From positions 124,001 to 188,000 of the forward strand of contig JAENPR010001190.1 in the NCBI GenBank assembly GCA_018135685.1: a DNA stretch of 64,000 nt. The letters are read 5' to 3'. Under the pieces are notes generated by a model. That model searched no databases and was not told the DNA's origin. It worked only from the letters and a program-made list of their open reading frames with translations. Positions 32,460 through 44,219 of this stretch are shown piece by piece; the first letter of the stretch is position 1, and each line of letters begins with the position of its first letter. Made by a program: the position numbers and the translations under genes. Source of the stretch: Themeda triandra. Lineage: Eukaryota; Streptophyta; Magnoliopsida; Poales; Poaceae.

Positions 32460-33737
32460 GAGTTCGAGCGCCCATTTGACGATTCAACCACTGGCATCTT
32501 TGTTGTATAGTATGTCGCCAAGCGGGAATTGTAACCACTGTGATCTGCCGAGACTGGAAGTAGTGTAGGAGCTTTCGCTTGGTGATCAAAATTGCGTAAA
32601 GCAATTTCTCAATGTGGTGGTAGCGATGCTTGGAATCGTTGAGCACTTTGCTAACGTAGTAAACCGGGCACTGGACCGGGTAAACGTGACCGGCTTCCGC
32701 TCGCTCGACCACCAGTACCGTGCTGACTATCCGGTCGGTGGCTGCGATGTAGAGGAGCATTTCTTCATCGTCGGTGGGCGCCGTCAGTACCAGAGGATTG
32801 GTTAGGTAAGCTTTGAGTTCCACGAAGGCGTTATCTTCCTCTGTCGACCACTCGAATTTTTCTTTTGCTTTCAGCAATCGAAAAAATGGCAGTCCTTTTT
32901 GCCCTAGTCGTGAGATGAAATGGCTAAGGGCCGCCATGCACCCCGTCAACTTTTGGACATCTTTGACACACTGAGGGGGCTGCATTTTGAGCACTGCCTG
33001 TACTTTTTCAGGGTTTGGGCGTACGCCGTCTTGGCTTACGACATTGCCGAGCAGTATGCCGGAGGGTACGCCGAAGATGCACTTGGTGGGGTTTAGTTTC
33101 CACTGGAACACGTTTAGGGCGTCGAACGTTCGCTGGAGGTCTTCGACCAGGGAATCAGACTTGGTGGTTTTTACCACCACGTCGTCCACATACGCCTCGA
33201 CCAGCCGGTCCCTGATCTCGTCTTTTAGGCAATTCTGGATTGCTCGCTGGTATGTGGCCCCAGCATTTTTGAGGCCGAAAGACATCGTTTTGTAGCAGTA
33301 AGCACCGAAAGGTGTGATGAAGGAGGTTTTCTCCTGGTCGGCGATGGCGAGGGATATCTGGTGGTAGCCGGAGTAGCAATCCAAGAAGGAGAGCAGCTCG
33401 CAGCCCGCAGTGGAGTCAACAACTTGGTCGATTCGCGACAAGGTGAAGGGGTCTTTAGGGCAGCATCTGTTGAGACCGGTGTAATCAACGCACATTCTCC
33501 ATTCTTTATTTTTCTTGCGTACAAGTACCGGATTGGCTAGCCAATGGGATGATACACCTCTCTTATAAAGCCTGCGGCTAAGAGTTTTGCTACCTCTACC
33601 CTAATCACTTCCCTCTTGTCGTTCGCGAACCGTCGGAGCTTCTGCTTGACCGGCTTAGCGGTTTTGGAGACATTCAGGAAGTGCTCGGCCCGTTCCCTGG
33701 GGACACCCGGCATGTCTGCTGGTTTCCATGCAAACAC
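32460..33737 (-). pseudogene. TAT-B reverse transcriptase and first RNase H
   Basis: It starts with FAWKPADMPGVPRERAEH and LLAAGFIREVYHP (33537-33737), then a frame break at about 33530. Next are MCVDYTGLNRCCPKDPF, FLDCYSGYHQI, the catalytic YVDD at 33181-33192, KCIFGV and LNDSKHRYHHIEKLLYAI. The order fits Ty3/gypsy. The catalytic residues are intact, but two frame breaks stop a continuous protein. Confidence 0.9.
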
Positions 33738-33776
33738 GCTGATGTGATCCCGAAGGAACTGGACGAGCGCGCTTTC

Positions 33777-34432
33777 CTATTTGCTAGAGAGGTTGGCCCC
33801 GATCAGGGCCGTTCTTGTCTTGTCACCTAGGACGAGCTCGATCTCTTTGTAGTCCCGGTTCTTCTTGGAGGAGCGCTTAGCCTCCTTGAGTGGTATCTGG
33901 AGGTCGGCCGGGGGGATGGCCTTGGCCTCCAACACCATATCCGCCATGCGAGCTCGGAGGTCGGCGAGGTCGGTGGCGGCGAACGAAGCTGACTCGCAGT
34001 GGCACGCCATAAGGACGTTGCTGCGGAGGGAGAGAATGCCCTTCTCTATGGGCATCTTGAGCACCATGTAGCCGTAGTGCGGGACCGCCATGAACTTGGC
34101 GATGCCAGGTCGGCCAAGGATCGCATGGTAGACGCCCTCGAAGTCGCGACGATGAAGTTGAGGTACTCAAAGCGAAAATGCTGCTTGGTACCAAATTGGA
34201 CTCGGAGGGTGACTTGGCCGAGGGGCATGGAAGGCTTTCCTAGCATCACCCCCCAAAACGGCGAGTCGCAGGGCTCCAGGTTCTCCGTCTTGAGGCCGAG
34301 TTCTTTGTATGTCTGCAGAAACAGTATATTTAGGGCGCTGCCTCCGTCGACCAGCACCTTCTCGAAGCGGAGGTGCTGGATGACGGGATCGAGGACAAGG
34401 GGAAACGACCAGAGTCCTCCCCTCGTGCCCAC
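33777..34432 (-). pseudogene. TAT-B protease region
   Basis: VLVDGGSALNILF (about 34310-34350) is the retropepsin active-site segment in the DGGS form seen in Tat elements. Further blocks are GQVTLRVQFG, FEYLNFIVA and, after a frame break near 34100, YGYMVLKMPIEKGIL. The following linker (33777-33960) is charged and leads to reverse transcriptase. Confidence 0.75.
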
Positions 34433-37247
34433 ATGTCTGCTCGGCTGAAGGAGATGGGCTGCTCCGACCAGGAGGGTGCCTTGACATCTGCGACACGCTC
34501 CTGGTCGGCGCTGCTGAAGGCGATTATCGACCGCCGGAGTAGCTTCTTGTCCCGTTGGGACTCGGTGGCGACCTTGTCGCCAAAGATGACCGCGACGTTT
34601 CTTTCGGGTTCTTTGAACTCCCGGCGGCCGTCGTCGTCGGAGTTGTCATCTTTCTCCTTCTTGACATCCTTGTGGGCGCTGCGATTGTCCCTCCGATTTT
34701 TGTTGCCACCCCGCGGTCGCCGCATGTTGGTCTTTTGGAAGATGTTGGCAAAGCCCCAACACTGACCCATCGTGTGGCCTTTGTTTGGGTGCCTTGGGCA
34801 ATCTTGGCTAAGGACTTTGTCGTAGCCATCATCGTATGGCTTGTCCTGGTTGTTGACATTGTGGACGCGGTTTCTGCGATAACGCTGGCCATCGTCTTGC
34901 CTGTTTCTTTTGCGTCCTTGTCGATCGTCCTCGCGGCTGCGGCTACGTCGCTCATAACGGTGAGATCCACGTCGATCGTCCTCGTGGCTGCGGCTGCGCC
35001 GCTCGGGTCATCGAGAGTCACGTCTGTCATCGTGGTTTCCGCGGTCACGCGCGATGGTCATGATCGCAGTCGTCATCGTCGTCGCGGCGGGGATGGCGTC
35101 GTGATGGGCCGTCTTCTTCGCCGGATCGCAAGGCGTCGTCGACGCGCATCCATTCGCCGGCGATCTTCAGGCTTCACCCATTGTTTTCGGCTGCATCCTG
35201 AGGAGTTCGATCTTGCACTTCTCATTGCGGGGTTGGGTGAGGCCTTTGATGAAGAGCTCGATGGCTTCTTGCTGCGTGATATCCGTTACCGTCGTCCACA
35301 TGTCGTTGAAGCGGCGTATGTATTCGCGTAGAGGTTCGTTGGGGTAGTCGTGGATCTGAGCCAAGGCGTACTTGGAGCCTGGCTGATGACACGTGGCCTT
35401 GAAGTGCTCGGACAGCATCTGGCGGAGTTGAGGCCAGCTGTGGATTGAGCCCTCACGCTGGCACATGAGCCAGTTGGTTGGAGAAGGGCCCAGGACAATC
35501 GGCAGGCAAAGCTTTCATCGCCTCCTGCTGCTCGGATTGCCGTTTCGTATAGGAAGAGCCACTAGTCGGGATTTTTGCGACCATCGTATGGCTGCACTTC
35601 GCTGGCCTTGAAGTTCCGTGGCCAATGCACCTCCCTGAGTCGCTCGGAGTATGGCTTGGGGCCGGGGATCTCAAAACGGCCCCCATCATAGCGCTGGTCA
35701 TCGTCGTCGTAGCGATTCCTGTGCCGGTGCTGGTCGGCGTAGTCATCACGGAAGGCTCGGTGGTCGCGCCGCTCCCGAGGGCGACGTGGTGGGTCGTCAC
35801 GGCGATGCCTGTCCGGCGACCGTCGGCGGCGGTCGCGGTTTATGGAGCGTACGCCGCGGCTGGAGGAGTCGGAGCTGGAGTCCGTGGAGTGATCTGGAGA
35901 ACGGGCTGGTCTGTTGCTTGGGTCGTGATTCGCAGATCCTTCCCGTAATTCTGGGCGGCGACTGCGTTGAGCGGACGCTGCCGGGACTTCTGGAGGTATC
36001 TCAGCCCGGCGCATGCGGTTTACCTGCCCCTCGGCTGCCATCAGGTGGTCGAGGATTTCTTGGACCGTGGGGGTGTGAGGCAACGCCTCCAACTTACTCT
36101 TGGCCACCGCGATGTTAGCTATCGGGGTTTTGTGAACCCGGCGCTGTCCGACCAGATCGAACTCGTCGGCCAAGTTGCGGTTGACATGATGAGCTTGATC
36201 GGCCCGTCGCTGCTCTTCTTGTTGTTCTCGATCGCGCCGAACAGCGCGGTGCGCATTGCGTGCTGTGCGGTCGCGGCGGTGATCGGGAGTCTCATTCTCG
36301 ACGGTGGGTTCGTCGTTGCTCACCATGAATACGGTGTTCCTGAAACCGGGAGGGCGCTCAGGGTGATCATCTTCTTCATTTGGCTCAAGGGCCGACCGGA
36401 GGATTTCTTCATCTGTAGTGTTGTTATCGGCGACCTGGTCGACGTCCATCGCCATTGGCGATACTTGTGTTGTCATGGAGCTCGGCGTCTCTGCAGGAGC
36501 GGGATGCGTGTAGCCGATTCCATCGAGGAGTTGCCCTGGAGATCCCGCTTCGAGTGCTGCCCGAACGGCGGAGGGGAGCGGTGGAACACTGGACTCATCC
36601 GTGCCAGACGGCTGCACTGCGACGACCGGCGCTTCCCCTGAAGTGATCATGTTGACGAAGTGGGACGAGGCCGGTGGTTGTCGTGTATGACCAGCGTGCT
36701 GAGGGATCATCGGCGGGAAGAGCTCCTCGTAGGATGCGGCGGCGTTCTTGAGCCCAAACGCAAAGGGGCTGCCATGGCTGTCGTCCAGCAGAGGGTGTGG
36801 CGGGCGGGTAAGCGATGGCCTCGGGCAATCTGATCTGGCTAGATCTGAATCTGACCGGGGCCCTCGCGTGTTGCAGTGCTTCCGTCGCTGTACGGGGATA
36901 AATCCGTCATCAATCCGGAGGTCGGCGAGTTGCTTGAGCGCGGATTCCGCGAGGGCGAGGGTTTCCGCCAATCCTTCTCCATGGCGATCGATCATCTCGA
37001 TCAGATCTGAGTTGTCGACCCGGCGCCTTTGATAGCGCGGGATCGGTGGTCGAAACAACGGCCTTAGCAGCTTCTCGGCGAGGTCGGGGCTTTGTTCTTC
37101 CAGTGGAGTTGTGGCCTGAGTGCCGAATGCAGTTGCCTCGACAACCAGCGCCGCCTCCACAGCGTCACAGGAGCCGAAAGAGCCGAAGGTGATCGGAGCG
37201 ATGTCGTCGAAGTCCATGGAGGCAGGGAACGAAACCATCTTGCTCAT
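34433..37247 (-). pseudogene. TAT-B gag
   Basis: The likely start is the ATG at 37247 (MSKMVSFPASMDF), 40 bases after the primer site; an open frame continues upstream without another ATG. The N-terminal 560 codons are long, acidic and Arg-rich (Ser/Asp/Arg repeats near 35870-35650). A TAG at 35562-35564 stops the frame. The capsid core follows in another frame (35167-35466: HFKATCHQPGSKYALAQI, EPLREYIRRFNDMW, AIELFIKGL). A Cys/His unit CPRHPNKGHTMGQC lies near 34780, then a basic region. At least three frame breaks. Confidence 0.8.
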
Positions 37248-37267
37248 CTTGAGATCTATACGCACAG

Positions 37268-37285
37268 CCCCTACCTGGCGCGCCA
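37268..37285 (-). other. TAT-B primer-binding site
   Basis: TGGCGCGCCAGGTAGGGG on the - strand, one base after the LTR. It resembles the 3' end of a plant tRNA-Arg (tentative). Confidence 0.7.
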
Positions 37286-37286
37286 C

Positions 37287-37772
37287 TGTCGATGAAATAT
37301 CGGCGGCAGTCTACCTAGGGTATGCCTAAGGTAGTAGATTGATCGGTAAGGCACGCTAGATGACGAACAAGATGTAATCAAGAACACGAGACGCTGTGTT
37401 TATACAGGTTCGGGCCACGAATCGTGTAACACCCTACGTCCTGTGTCCTTGATCGAGTACGTGTATTGGTATATAGATGATCCATGGGAGGGTGTCCTGC
37501 TCGCCTTATATAGTGGGGGAGCAGGATTACAAGCCCGATATCTCGGGATATGGATTTACATACAAGGTAACAATATCGATCTAATCTAATCTTCTGTGAT
37601 CGATATCTTGGTAACCGACCAGTGGCGCTGATTGACTCGTCCTTCCTTCCTTGTCTTCCAAGGTAGCCGACCAGACTTGGGCCCTGGTCGACCTTGCGCT
37701 CTTGGGCCAAGGCTCTCCGTTCGAGCAGGCCTAAAGTCGTGTCGTGCTGGTATAGGGGTTTATACCCCCACA
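37287..37772 (-). repeat. TAT-B 5' LTR
   Basis: 486 bp, same ends as the left copy. TATA core ctatataagg on the - strand at 37505-37514, so the element transcript should start near 37475. Confidence 0.92.
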
Positions 37773-37777
37773 GTCTT
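37773..37777 (+). repeat. Target-site duplication of TAT-B, right copy (gtctt)
   Basis: Identical to 24903-24907. Confidence 0.9.
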
Positions 37778-37940
37778 GGCCAGTACTTCCTTAATCAAAA
37801 TGGGACGATTGAATTAACATGTTGATCGTGCTTTTTAGCTGCTTGCATGCAGATGGACAGCGAGGGTCCAGTTTTGCCTTTAAGCCGATTAAACATGTTA
37901 TTAATCGTGCTTCCAGCTACCTACCTGCAGATAATCAGCA
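37778..37940 (+). mobile_element. GAG-C: fragment right of TAT-B
   Basis: Continues GAG-C, with two copies of the cgatta...catgtt...atcgtgctt unit also seen at 24706-24755. It ends abruptly at the CACTA transposase near 37941. The GAG-C 3' LTR is absent from the window. Confidence 0.6.
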
Positions 37941-37941
37941 G

Positions 37942-40900
37942 GGGTTCAGAGTTTGCTCGCCATATCCTTAACATAGAACACCTGATTCACATCCTTGGCT
38001 AAGACGAATGGCTCGTCTGTGAACCCAAGATTGTTGAGGTCCACTGTTATCATTCCATACTGAGGGTCAACTGATACCGTGTTTCCGCTCAACTTCACCC
38101 ATTGGCACCAAAATAGAGGGACCTTAAATGTTTTGCCATTTGGCCCAACTCCATAGTCAAGTTCCCATATCTCCTCTATGTGGCCATAATATCTTCCCTT
38201 GTTCCCATTTGGGTCTATGGCATCTAGGCAGACCCCCACTGTTTTGGTTGCTTCTCCTTTTATCTTGTGCTATCGTGTAATATATATTGCCATTTATCTC
38301 AAACCCTTTGAATGTAGAGACATGCCACGATGGTTCCCTAGCCAACATGTACAGTTGCATATCGATAGTCTCGTCACCTCGAAATCGTTTTCACAACCAA
38401 GTGCCAAAAGTAGAAAGGTGCTCACGCCTAATCCATGCTTCATTCTTACCTGGATATAAGGTTGCACCAAGGTGGAGTTTTGTAGAACCGTGTAGTGCAC
38501 TTTAACGAAAGAATCGTCCCTTGTGCTTAGATATGATTTCCTCCCTAGTGTACCTTTCCCACTCAGTCTCCCCTCATACCATGATTCAAGAACACCAATA
38601 GGCTTCAGGTCAGGAATAAAATCAGTGCATAGCTCAATGACCTCCTCTGTTCCATAGCCCTTAGCGATGCTTCCTTCTGGTCGTGCACGATTGCGAACAT
38701 ATTTCTTTAGGATTCCCATGAACCTCCCAAAGGGGAACATGTTGTGTAGGAACACGGGACCAAGAATACTAATCTCTTTTACTAGGTGAACTAGGAGGTG
38801 TGTCATGATATCAAAGAAGCATGGTGGGAACACCAACTCAAAGCTCACAAGACATTGGACCACATCCTTCTGCAGCTTAGCTAGATCCATTGGATTGATT
38901 GCTTTCTGTGAAATTGTGTTGAAGAATGCACATAGCTTCACGGTGGCTAATCGTACATTTGGAGGTAGAATGCCTCTTAATGCAATAGGAAGCAATTCTG
39001 TCATAATTATGTGGCAGTCATGGGACTTCAGGTTTGTGAACTTCTTGTCTGGGACATTTATTATACCCTTTATATTTGAGGAGTATCCAGATGGGACCTT
39101 GATGATGCTTAGGCATTCAAACATGATTTCCTTCTCTTCTTTGCTAAGAGTGTAGCTGGCAGGACTAAGGTAATGGTGCCCATCATCTGTCTTCTCAGGA
39201 TGCAGATTGTCTCATTGATTCATACGTTTAAGTTCTTGTCGTGCTTCTAGTGTGTCCTTAGACTTTCCATAAACACCCATGAAGCCTAGTAGGTTCACAC
39301 AAAGATTCTTCGTTAGGTGCATCACGTTGATCGCGCTGCGGACCTCTAGGACTTTCCAGTACGGTAGCTCCCAAAATATGGACTTCTTCAACATTGGTGC
39401 ATGTCCGTCAGCATCATTTGGAACGGGTTGGCTGCCAGGTCCCTTCCCATATACTACCTCTATATCCTTCACCATATTGAATATATCCTCGCCACTGTGA
39501 TTGTTAGGCTTTGGTCGATGATCTGCCTTACCTTTGTAATGCTTGCCCTTTTTTCTTAGGACGTTATTCGCTGGAAGTAAACATCGATAACCCAAGTATA
39601 CGACCATTCGACTTTTTCAAGAATACACCTTTAACATCAGTGAAGTAGTGCGTGCATGCATTATATCCCTTGTTTGACTGTCCTAAAAGATTACCAAGAG
39701 CTAGCCAGTCATTGATTATAACAAACAACAAGGCTCACAGGTTAAAGTGTTCTTGTTTGTACTCATCCCACACACGTACACCTGGCTTCTTCCACAATTG
39801 AAGAAGTTCGTCAACTAATGGCCTTAGGTAGACATCAATATCGCTGCCAGGTTGCCTCGGGCCTTGGATGAGCACTGGCATCATAATGAACTTTCGCTTC
39901 ATGCACAGCCATGGTGGAAGGTTATAGATACATAGAGTAATGGGGCAAGTGCTGTGCTTGCTGCTCTAGTCCCCGAAAGGATTCATGCCATCCGTACTCA
40001 AAGCAAACCTTAGGTTTTTTGCATCATCTGCAAACTCGAGGAACTCTCTATTGATTACTCTCCACTGGGACCCATCAGCGGGGTGTCTCAGCATATTGTC
40101 TACCTTACGGTCTTCTTTGTGCCAACGCAACAGCTTTGCATGATCTTTGTTTTGGAACAAATGTTTCAAGCGTGGTATTATAGGAGCATACCACATCACC
40201 TTGGCAGAGATTCTCTTTTTGGGACATTGTCCGTTGGCCTCCCCTTCAACTTCACCAGGGTCATCTCACCTGATCTTATACCACGATGCATGGCATATCG
40301 GGCATTCATCCTTGTCCTGATGCTTGTCATAGTAGAGGATGCAGTCATTAGGGCACGCACCTATCTTCTTGATTTCTAATCCTAGAGGGCAAAGGATATG
40401 TTTTGCTTCATACGTAGTGGTGGGCAACTTGTTATCCTTCGGAAGCATCTTCCTTTGGATAGTCAGTAACTCCCTAAACCCCTTGTCTAATATACCATTC
40501 TTTGCCTTTCATTATACCAATCCTAGTGTGGTACCCAACTTTTTCTGCCCCTCTTCACATGTTGGGTACAACAATTTCTTGTGATCTTCTAGCATACGGT
40601 CGAACTTTTTCTTCTCCTTTTCAAGTTCACAATCTCTTTGTGCATCAAGGATGGCTTGACCAAGATCGTCGGGCGGATCCTCTTGTTCATCTTCTCCTAT
40701 TTCAGTATCACCAAAGGCGTCGGCATATTCCACGAAACCACGAACAATTTGTTCATCATCCCCTTGTTCTTCTTCATCTTCTTCCATTATAACGCCGCGT
40801 TCTCCATGCCCAGTCCAACAAATATAGTTTGATATGAAACCCAACCTAAACAGGTGTTCTTGAAGGATCTTTGTGCAGGAAAAATCCCTCTCGTTCTGGC

Positions 40901-41045
40901 ATACAACACATGGGCAGCACATGAAACTATTCTGCTTGTTCACACTTGCAACATTTAAGAAATCATGAATGCCTTGCATGAATTCTCTGGAGCAGCAGTC
41001 AGCATTGTACATCCATTGCCGATTCATCTGCATTACATGACACAT
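37942..41045 (-). pseudogene. TNP2-like CACTA transposase
   Basis: The start is 41045 or, more likely, the second ATG at about 41027 (MNRQWMYNADCCSREF). The transposase-associated domain (40700-41030) has CCPCVVC, a trailing ICWTGHGE and an acidic EEDEEEQGDDE. The TNP2 core follows: CPLGLEIKKIGACPNDCILYY, ECPICHASW, RHPADGSQWR, LSTDGMNPFG, then LPPWLCMKRKFIMM and RSAINVMHLTKNLCVNLLG. DUF4218-like sequence (38294-39124: HDCHIIMTELLPIALRG, HLVKEISILGPVF) and a DUF4216-like region (37946-38360: HIEEIWELDYG, VPLFWCQWVKL) come next. Several frame breaks, partly introns. The C-terminus is cut at 37942. It would excise and insert CACTA elements if whole. Confidence 0.85.
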
Positions 41046-41116
41046 ACACTACATCAAAGAAGATCCTGAATTGTTCTCCATCATTCAACATTTAAAAGGT
41101 GCATTTATTGAAGAGG

Positions 41117-41727
41117 CTACATACAAAGGTGCACAATCATAAGTACAACTAGACAAACTAATAAACCTGCAATGCATTTCAGCACAAAAAGGATTTTACG
41201 GCCTATTCCAACTAAAATAGACAGATCATCGATGGACTCCTTGTGCTTGCTCGCTAACTCATTTTCCACACTTGCACCATCATAAGACGCAGTCACATGC
41301 CCCTTCTGTTGGCTCACTAACTCATCATCAACCACACCTGCACTCTCATCAGCCACCATAGCCTCCTAAGATGCAAGATACTCTTTGACATGCGTAACAT
41401 ATTGCTCCTCCCAGTACCATCCCTTGCATGATCCTGTGCCATCCCACTGAAAAATTACATACAACATGAAAATCAATGAGAAGATCATTATAATACGTAC
41501 GCATCAGTATGAACAATATGCTTACAAACCACATGACAAAATAAACAACTCACATTGCGATCCGGACACGTGTAGAAGATACGACCATGGTTGGGACCCT
41601 CCTTCCTCAATCGGTACTCCCGCACAATCTTCTCCTTATTTTTACACTTCCCACAAGGAACCAGCGGTAAGTCCGGCCTTAATCGCCTACCTCGATGCGA
41701 GCCCGAGGAACCAGAAGCAGTCGCCAT
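41117..41727 (-). CDS. GRF-type zinc-finger protein with C-terminal membrane segment
   Basis: Exon 1 starts at ATG 41727 (MATASGSSGSHRG), with VPCGKCKNKEKI and NHGRIFYTCP forming a GRF-type zinc ribbon; it ends near 41530 at a gtaagc donor. The later block at 41117-41359 carries an acidic/charged stretch (ENELASKHKESIDDLSIL) and one hydrophobic helix (CIAGLLVCLVVLMIVHLCM) before the stop at 41117. GRF finger plus tail helix is a common arrangement in grass genes near transposons. Located between the CACTA terminus and the transposase. The exact splice acceptor is uncertain. Confidence 0.6.
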
Positions 41728-42229
41728 CTACGCACTATACTCATTTACAGTAACTACTATAAATTCCTCATTGTCCAATGTATAAATAAAAACCATATAT
41801 AAAATTTAAATTATTTAGCTATAAATATATAGAATAATTCCTAATTTAATTAAGCCACCATTACATATACTACCAATGAAAGGTGTATTTCAAGATAGTT
41901 TCCATGAACTATTGTAAGCTTTTCTTCATCCAACTATGCATCTATCAAGCAATTTTGAGCTAAAGTGCCATAAACATCAAGAAACATGCACCATGATAGC
42001 CATTCTACAAAAACCACAAATCCTCCTTTGTCTAGACCACCAAATGGGAAATGACATGGATGAAACTGAAGAGGAAGAAGTTACTAACCTTTAGAACCGA
42101 AAAATGGATGGAGGAGCCGATGAAGATCAAAGATGGCCGAAGAGGATGAAGAGGAGGCGCCGACGACGAGCAATAATAGAGAAGTGCCAATGGCTCAGAC
42201 TGTGGGAGGAAGAAAGGTGGTGTATATGG

Positions 42230-42558
42230 CTGGAGAGCTTGTCCCGGTTTGTGCCACAAACCCGGACTAAAGGTGCATATATAGTCCCGGTCAAAGCTAC
42301 CAACCGGGACTAAACTTTTAGTCCTGCCTCATGGTTCACATCGGGACTAGACATGCACTTTTAGTCCCGGGTGAAGATAGGAACCTGGACTAAAAGTCTG
42401 ACCCATGTCACCCATCAGCAAAAGTTGCTACCGGAGCCGTTGGCCACGAGATTTAATCCCGGTTGGGGACACCGACTGGGACCAAATCGCCCTTTTGTCC
42501 CGGGCCAAAAAATGGCCGGGACTAAAGGCTAGGTTCGAAAGTCCGTTCTCTACTAGTG
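42230..42558. repeat. CACTA subterminal repeats and terminal inverted repeat
   Basis: Repeated, often inverted words gggactaaa/tttagtccc (about eight occurrences), the transposase-binding region of grass CACTA elements. The last bases are the terminal repeat ending at 42558. Confidence 0.75.
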
Positions 42559-42639
42559 ACTACCACGCCAGTGTAGATGGAGGGGATACCACAATTGACC
42601 TCAAAAGTTGTAAGCATGTGATCCTTTTGTGGAGTGTAA

Positions 42640-42925
42640 TGGCCGAAGTCTTGTCAAATGATTTTGGTGATAACTTTTTTTCATGACATAAGTAGAAAGC
42701 CCAAATTGGCTACAACAATGGCTTGCCCCATCAAAGAACCGGTATATGTTTATTAGGAAGGCAATAACAACTAACGTATTATTTCTCTAAGTATTCACAC
42801 TACGACCATCCACAAATATAAGGATTTTGTGTTCAAACTGTATCCACAGTTACAAGAATTCTATGCCAAGCTCTGCTAAAAAAAAATTCTATGCCAAGCC
42901 TTGCCTAATATTGGCCCACTCTACT
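42640..42925 (+). repeat. Direct repeat, left copy (partner 47125-47390)
   Basis: About 280 bp: gagtgtaatggcc..., caatggcttgcccca, ttcacacta, aaggattttgtg and ttgcctaatattggccca recur in the same order at 47125-47390, diverged by many substitutions. The copies are 4.5 kb apart. Confidence 0.75.
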
Positions 42926-43180
42926 ATAGAAAATGATTTTTTCAAGACGGTGCCCAAACATTAATCGAGGTGGGCACCAAACCCAACAACCTCCAGTAAA
43001 GCAGGGCTACTAATGGAGATGAGCATTTCTATTTACCGAGGCAGTCACATTTTTCCTCCTCCAAAAATCGATTTACGGAGGCGGGAACCTTAAGACAACA
43101 GCCAATTTTCTGATTTTTAAGGTGCAAGCCTTTGTACATCTGCTTTTAGAGGCGGGTCCACTGTAAAGCCCGCTTGTGTT
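42917..43180 (+). mobile_element. Possible second CACTA-type end
   Basis: cactctactatagaaaatga begins directly after the direct repeat and resembles a CACTA terminus with a 2-base insertion (CACTACTAGAAAA type). It is followed by repeated ggaggcggg/gaggcaggt words typical of another class of subterminal repeats. The opposite end was not found, so the element's extent is unknown. Confidence 0.45.
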
Positions 43181-44219
43181 AATACAGTAGGCCCAGCATA
43201 CCGCGCACGGGCCAAAAGGTCCATTAACCAGGTCCATGTACATAAGCGTCAGCTAGGGTTTGAGAGCCTCTCCTCACACAGCCGCCCCTCTCTCCCTCTC
43301 CCTATTTTGTTTCTGAAGACGGTGGCGGCGACCTGCATCTGTGAGCGTTGGTTTTAAAACTAGTAGTGCACCTGCCTAGCCTCTAGACCGATCTTTGTGT
43401 CTTGAGTGCACACCAAGTCAGCTCATCTATGTTGTCATTCTGTTGATATGCACGGCACAACACGGTACAAGAAAGATATAAAAACCCTGGGCTAAAGGAT
43501 TTCTAATCCCGAGTTATCCCGGGTCATGAGTCCACCCAGGACTAAAGGGTAAAGGTCTCCGGCATTATATTGCCTCGTATGTCTTCCTCCCCTCTGGCCG
43601 TCAGTCGATCTGCTTTCTCTACCCAAGCGTCTTCATCCCCTCTGGCCGTCACTCGATCTGCCTTTCTGCCCGAGACAATACACCATGCCACGCCAGCACC
43701 AAAACCACTTCGCCATCCCCTAATGCCGTCCATCATCAACCTTGCACCCAGCCAGCCTCGCCTCATCACGCCGTGGTTGTCCACGTCGTGGCCACCTGCC
43801 CTGCCCGTGAGTGTGGCAACGCCGCCGTCATCTCTGGCCCCATGGGTGCATGTGCCACGCCGATTTCTGGCACCCCCGCCTGTTCTTCGGCTTAGCTCGT
43901 GCCTACTCCACGCCTCTGTCGTCCTACGTGGACAGTTGGCTCTTTCAAAAAGTTCGGCGTCTGACGAGGTCTCTGCCGTCGGCCTGGCTAGTCCATGTGT
44001 GCCTCAACTCGCATGCATACACGGCACCACCGGCCTGTGTTACTCGAACTTGCCAGCCTCGCCCTGCCGTCCATTTCACTGGTCGTACTGCGGAGCCCCC
44101 TCTTGTTGTCGATGTGAGTCCTGTGCATCAGCATGTGTGTGAGAGCGTGTTTAGGATGTGTGTGTGGAGTATTATGTGTGTGTGAGTGTGTGGTGCTCTA
44201 TTTCAATTGTTCGGATCAG
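43181..44219. other. Unassigned GC-rich segment with small repeats
   Basis: No gene supported. Contains gggctaaagg...cccaggactaaaggg (43485-43550), a CACTA-subterminal-like stretch, a 49-bp tandem duplication (43580-43617 and 43629-43667, tcccctctggccgtca), and a (TG)n-rich run at 44130-44195. Open frames on both strands show no recognised domain. Confidence 0.5.

Larger units (their letters stand above)
24908..37772 (-). mobile_element. TAT-B: near-complete Tat-type Ty3/gypsy element
   Basis: Two 486-bp LTRs differing at 7 positions by eye, a perfect gtctt target duplication, primer site, gag, protease, reverse transcriptase, RNase H, a second RNase H, integrase, and an antisense gene between integrase and the 3' LTR. 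Gag-pol runs on the - strand, so the right LTR is the 5' LTR. The extra RNase H and antisense gene place it in the Tat lineage. All reading frames are broken by stops or indels, so it is not autonomous now, but the similar LTRs imply a fairly recent insertion. Confidence 0.92.
37941..42558 (-). mobile_element. CACTA (En/Spm-type) transposon, 3' end missing
   Basis: TNP2-type transposase on the - strand, a GRF-type zinc-finger gene, subterminal repeats and one terminal inverted repeat. The right end reads ...ttctctactagtg, that is CACTAGTAGAGAA on the - strand, ending at 42558 and followed by act (a 3-bp target duplication would be expected). At the left the transposase runs straight into GAG-C sequence with no CACTA end, so a deletion joined the two elements. 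Confidence 0.85.

Noticed and set aside
34555..36641. Long + strand frames over TAT-B gag, including a hydrophobic one
   Set aside because: They are reverse-strand shadows of Arg/Asp-rich gag; no start context or homologue.
44130..44195. Possible regulatory (TG)n element
   Set aside because: A plain microsatellite; nothing in the context supports a function.
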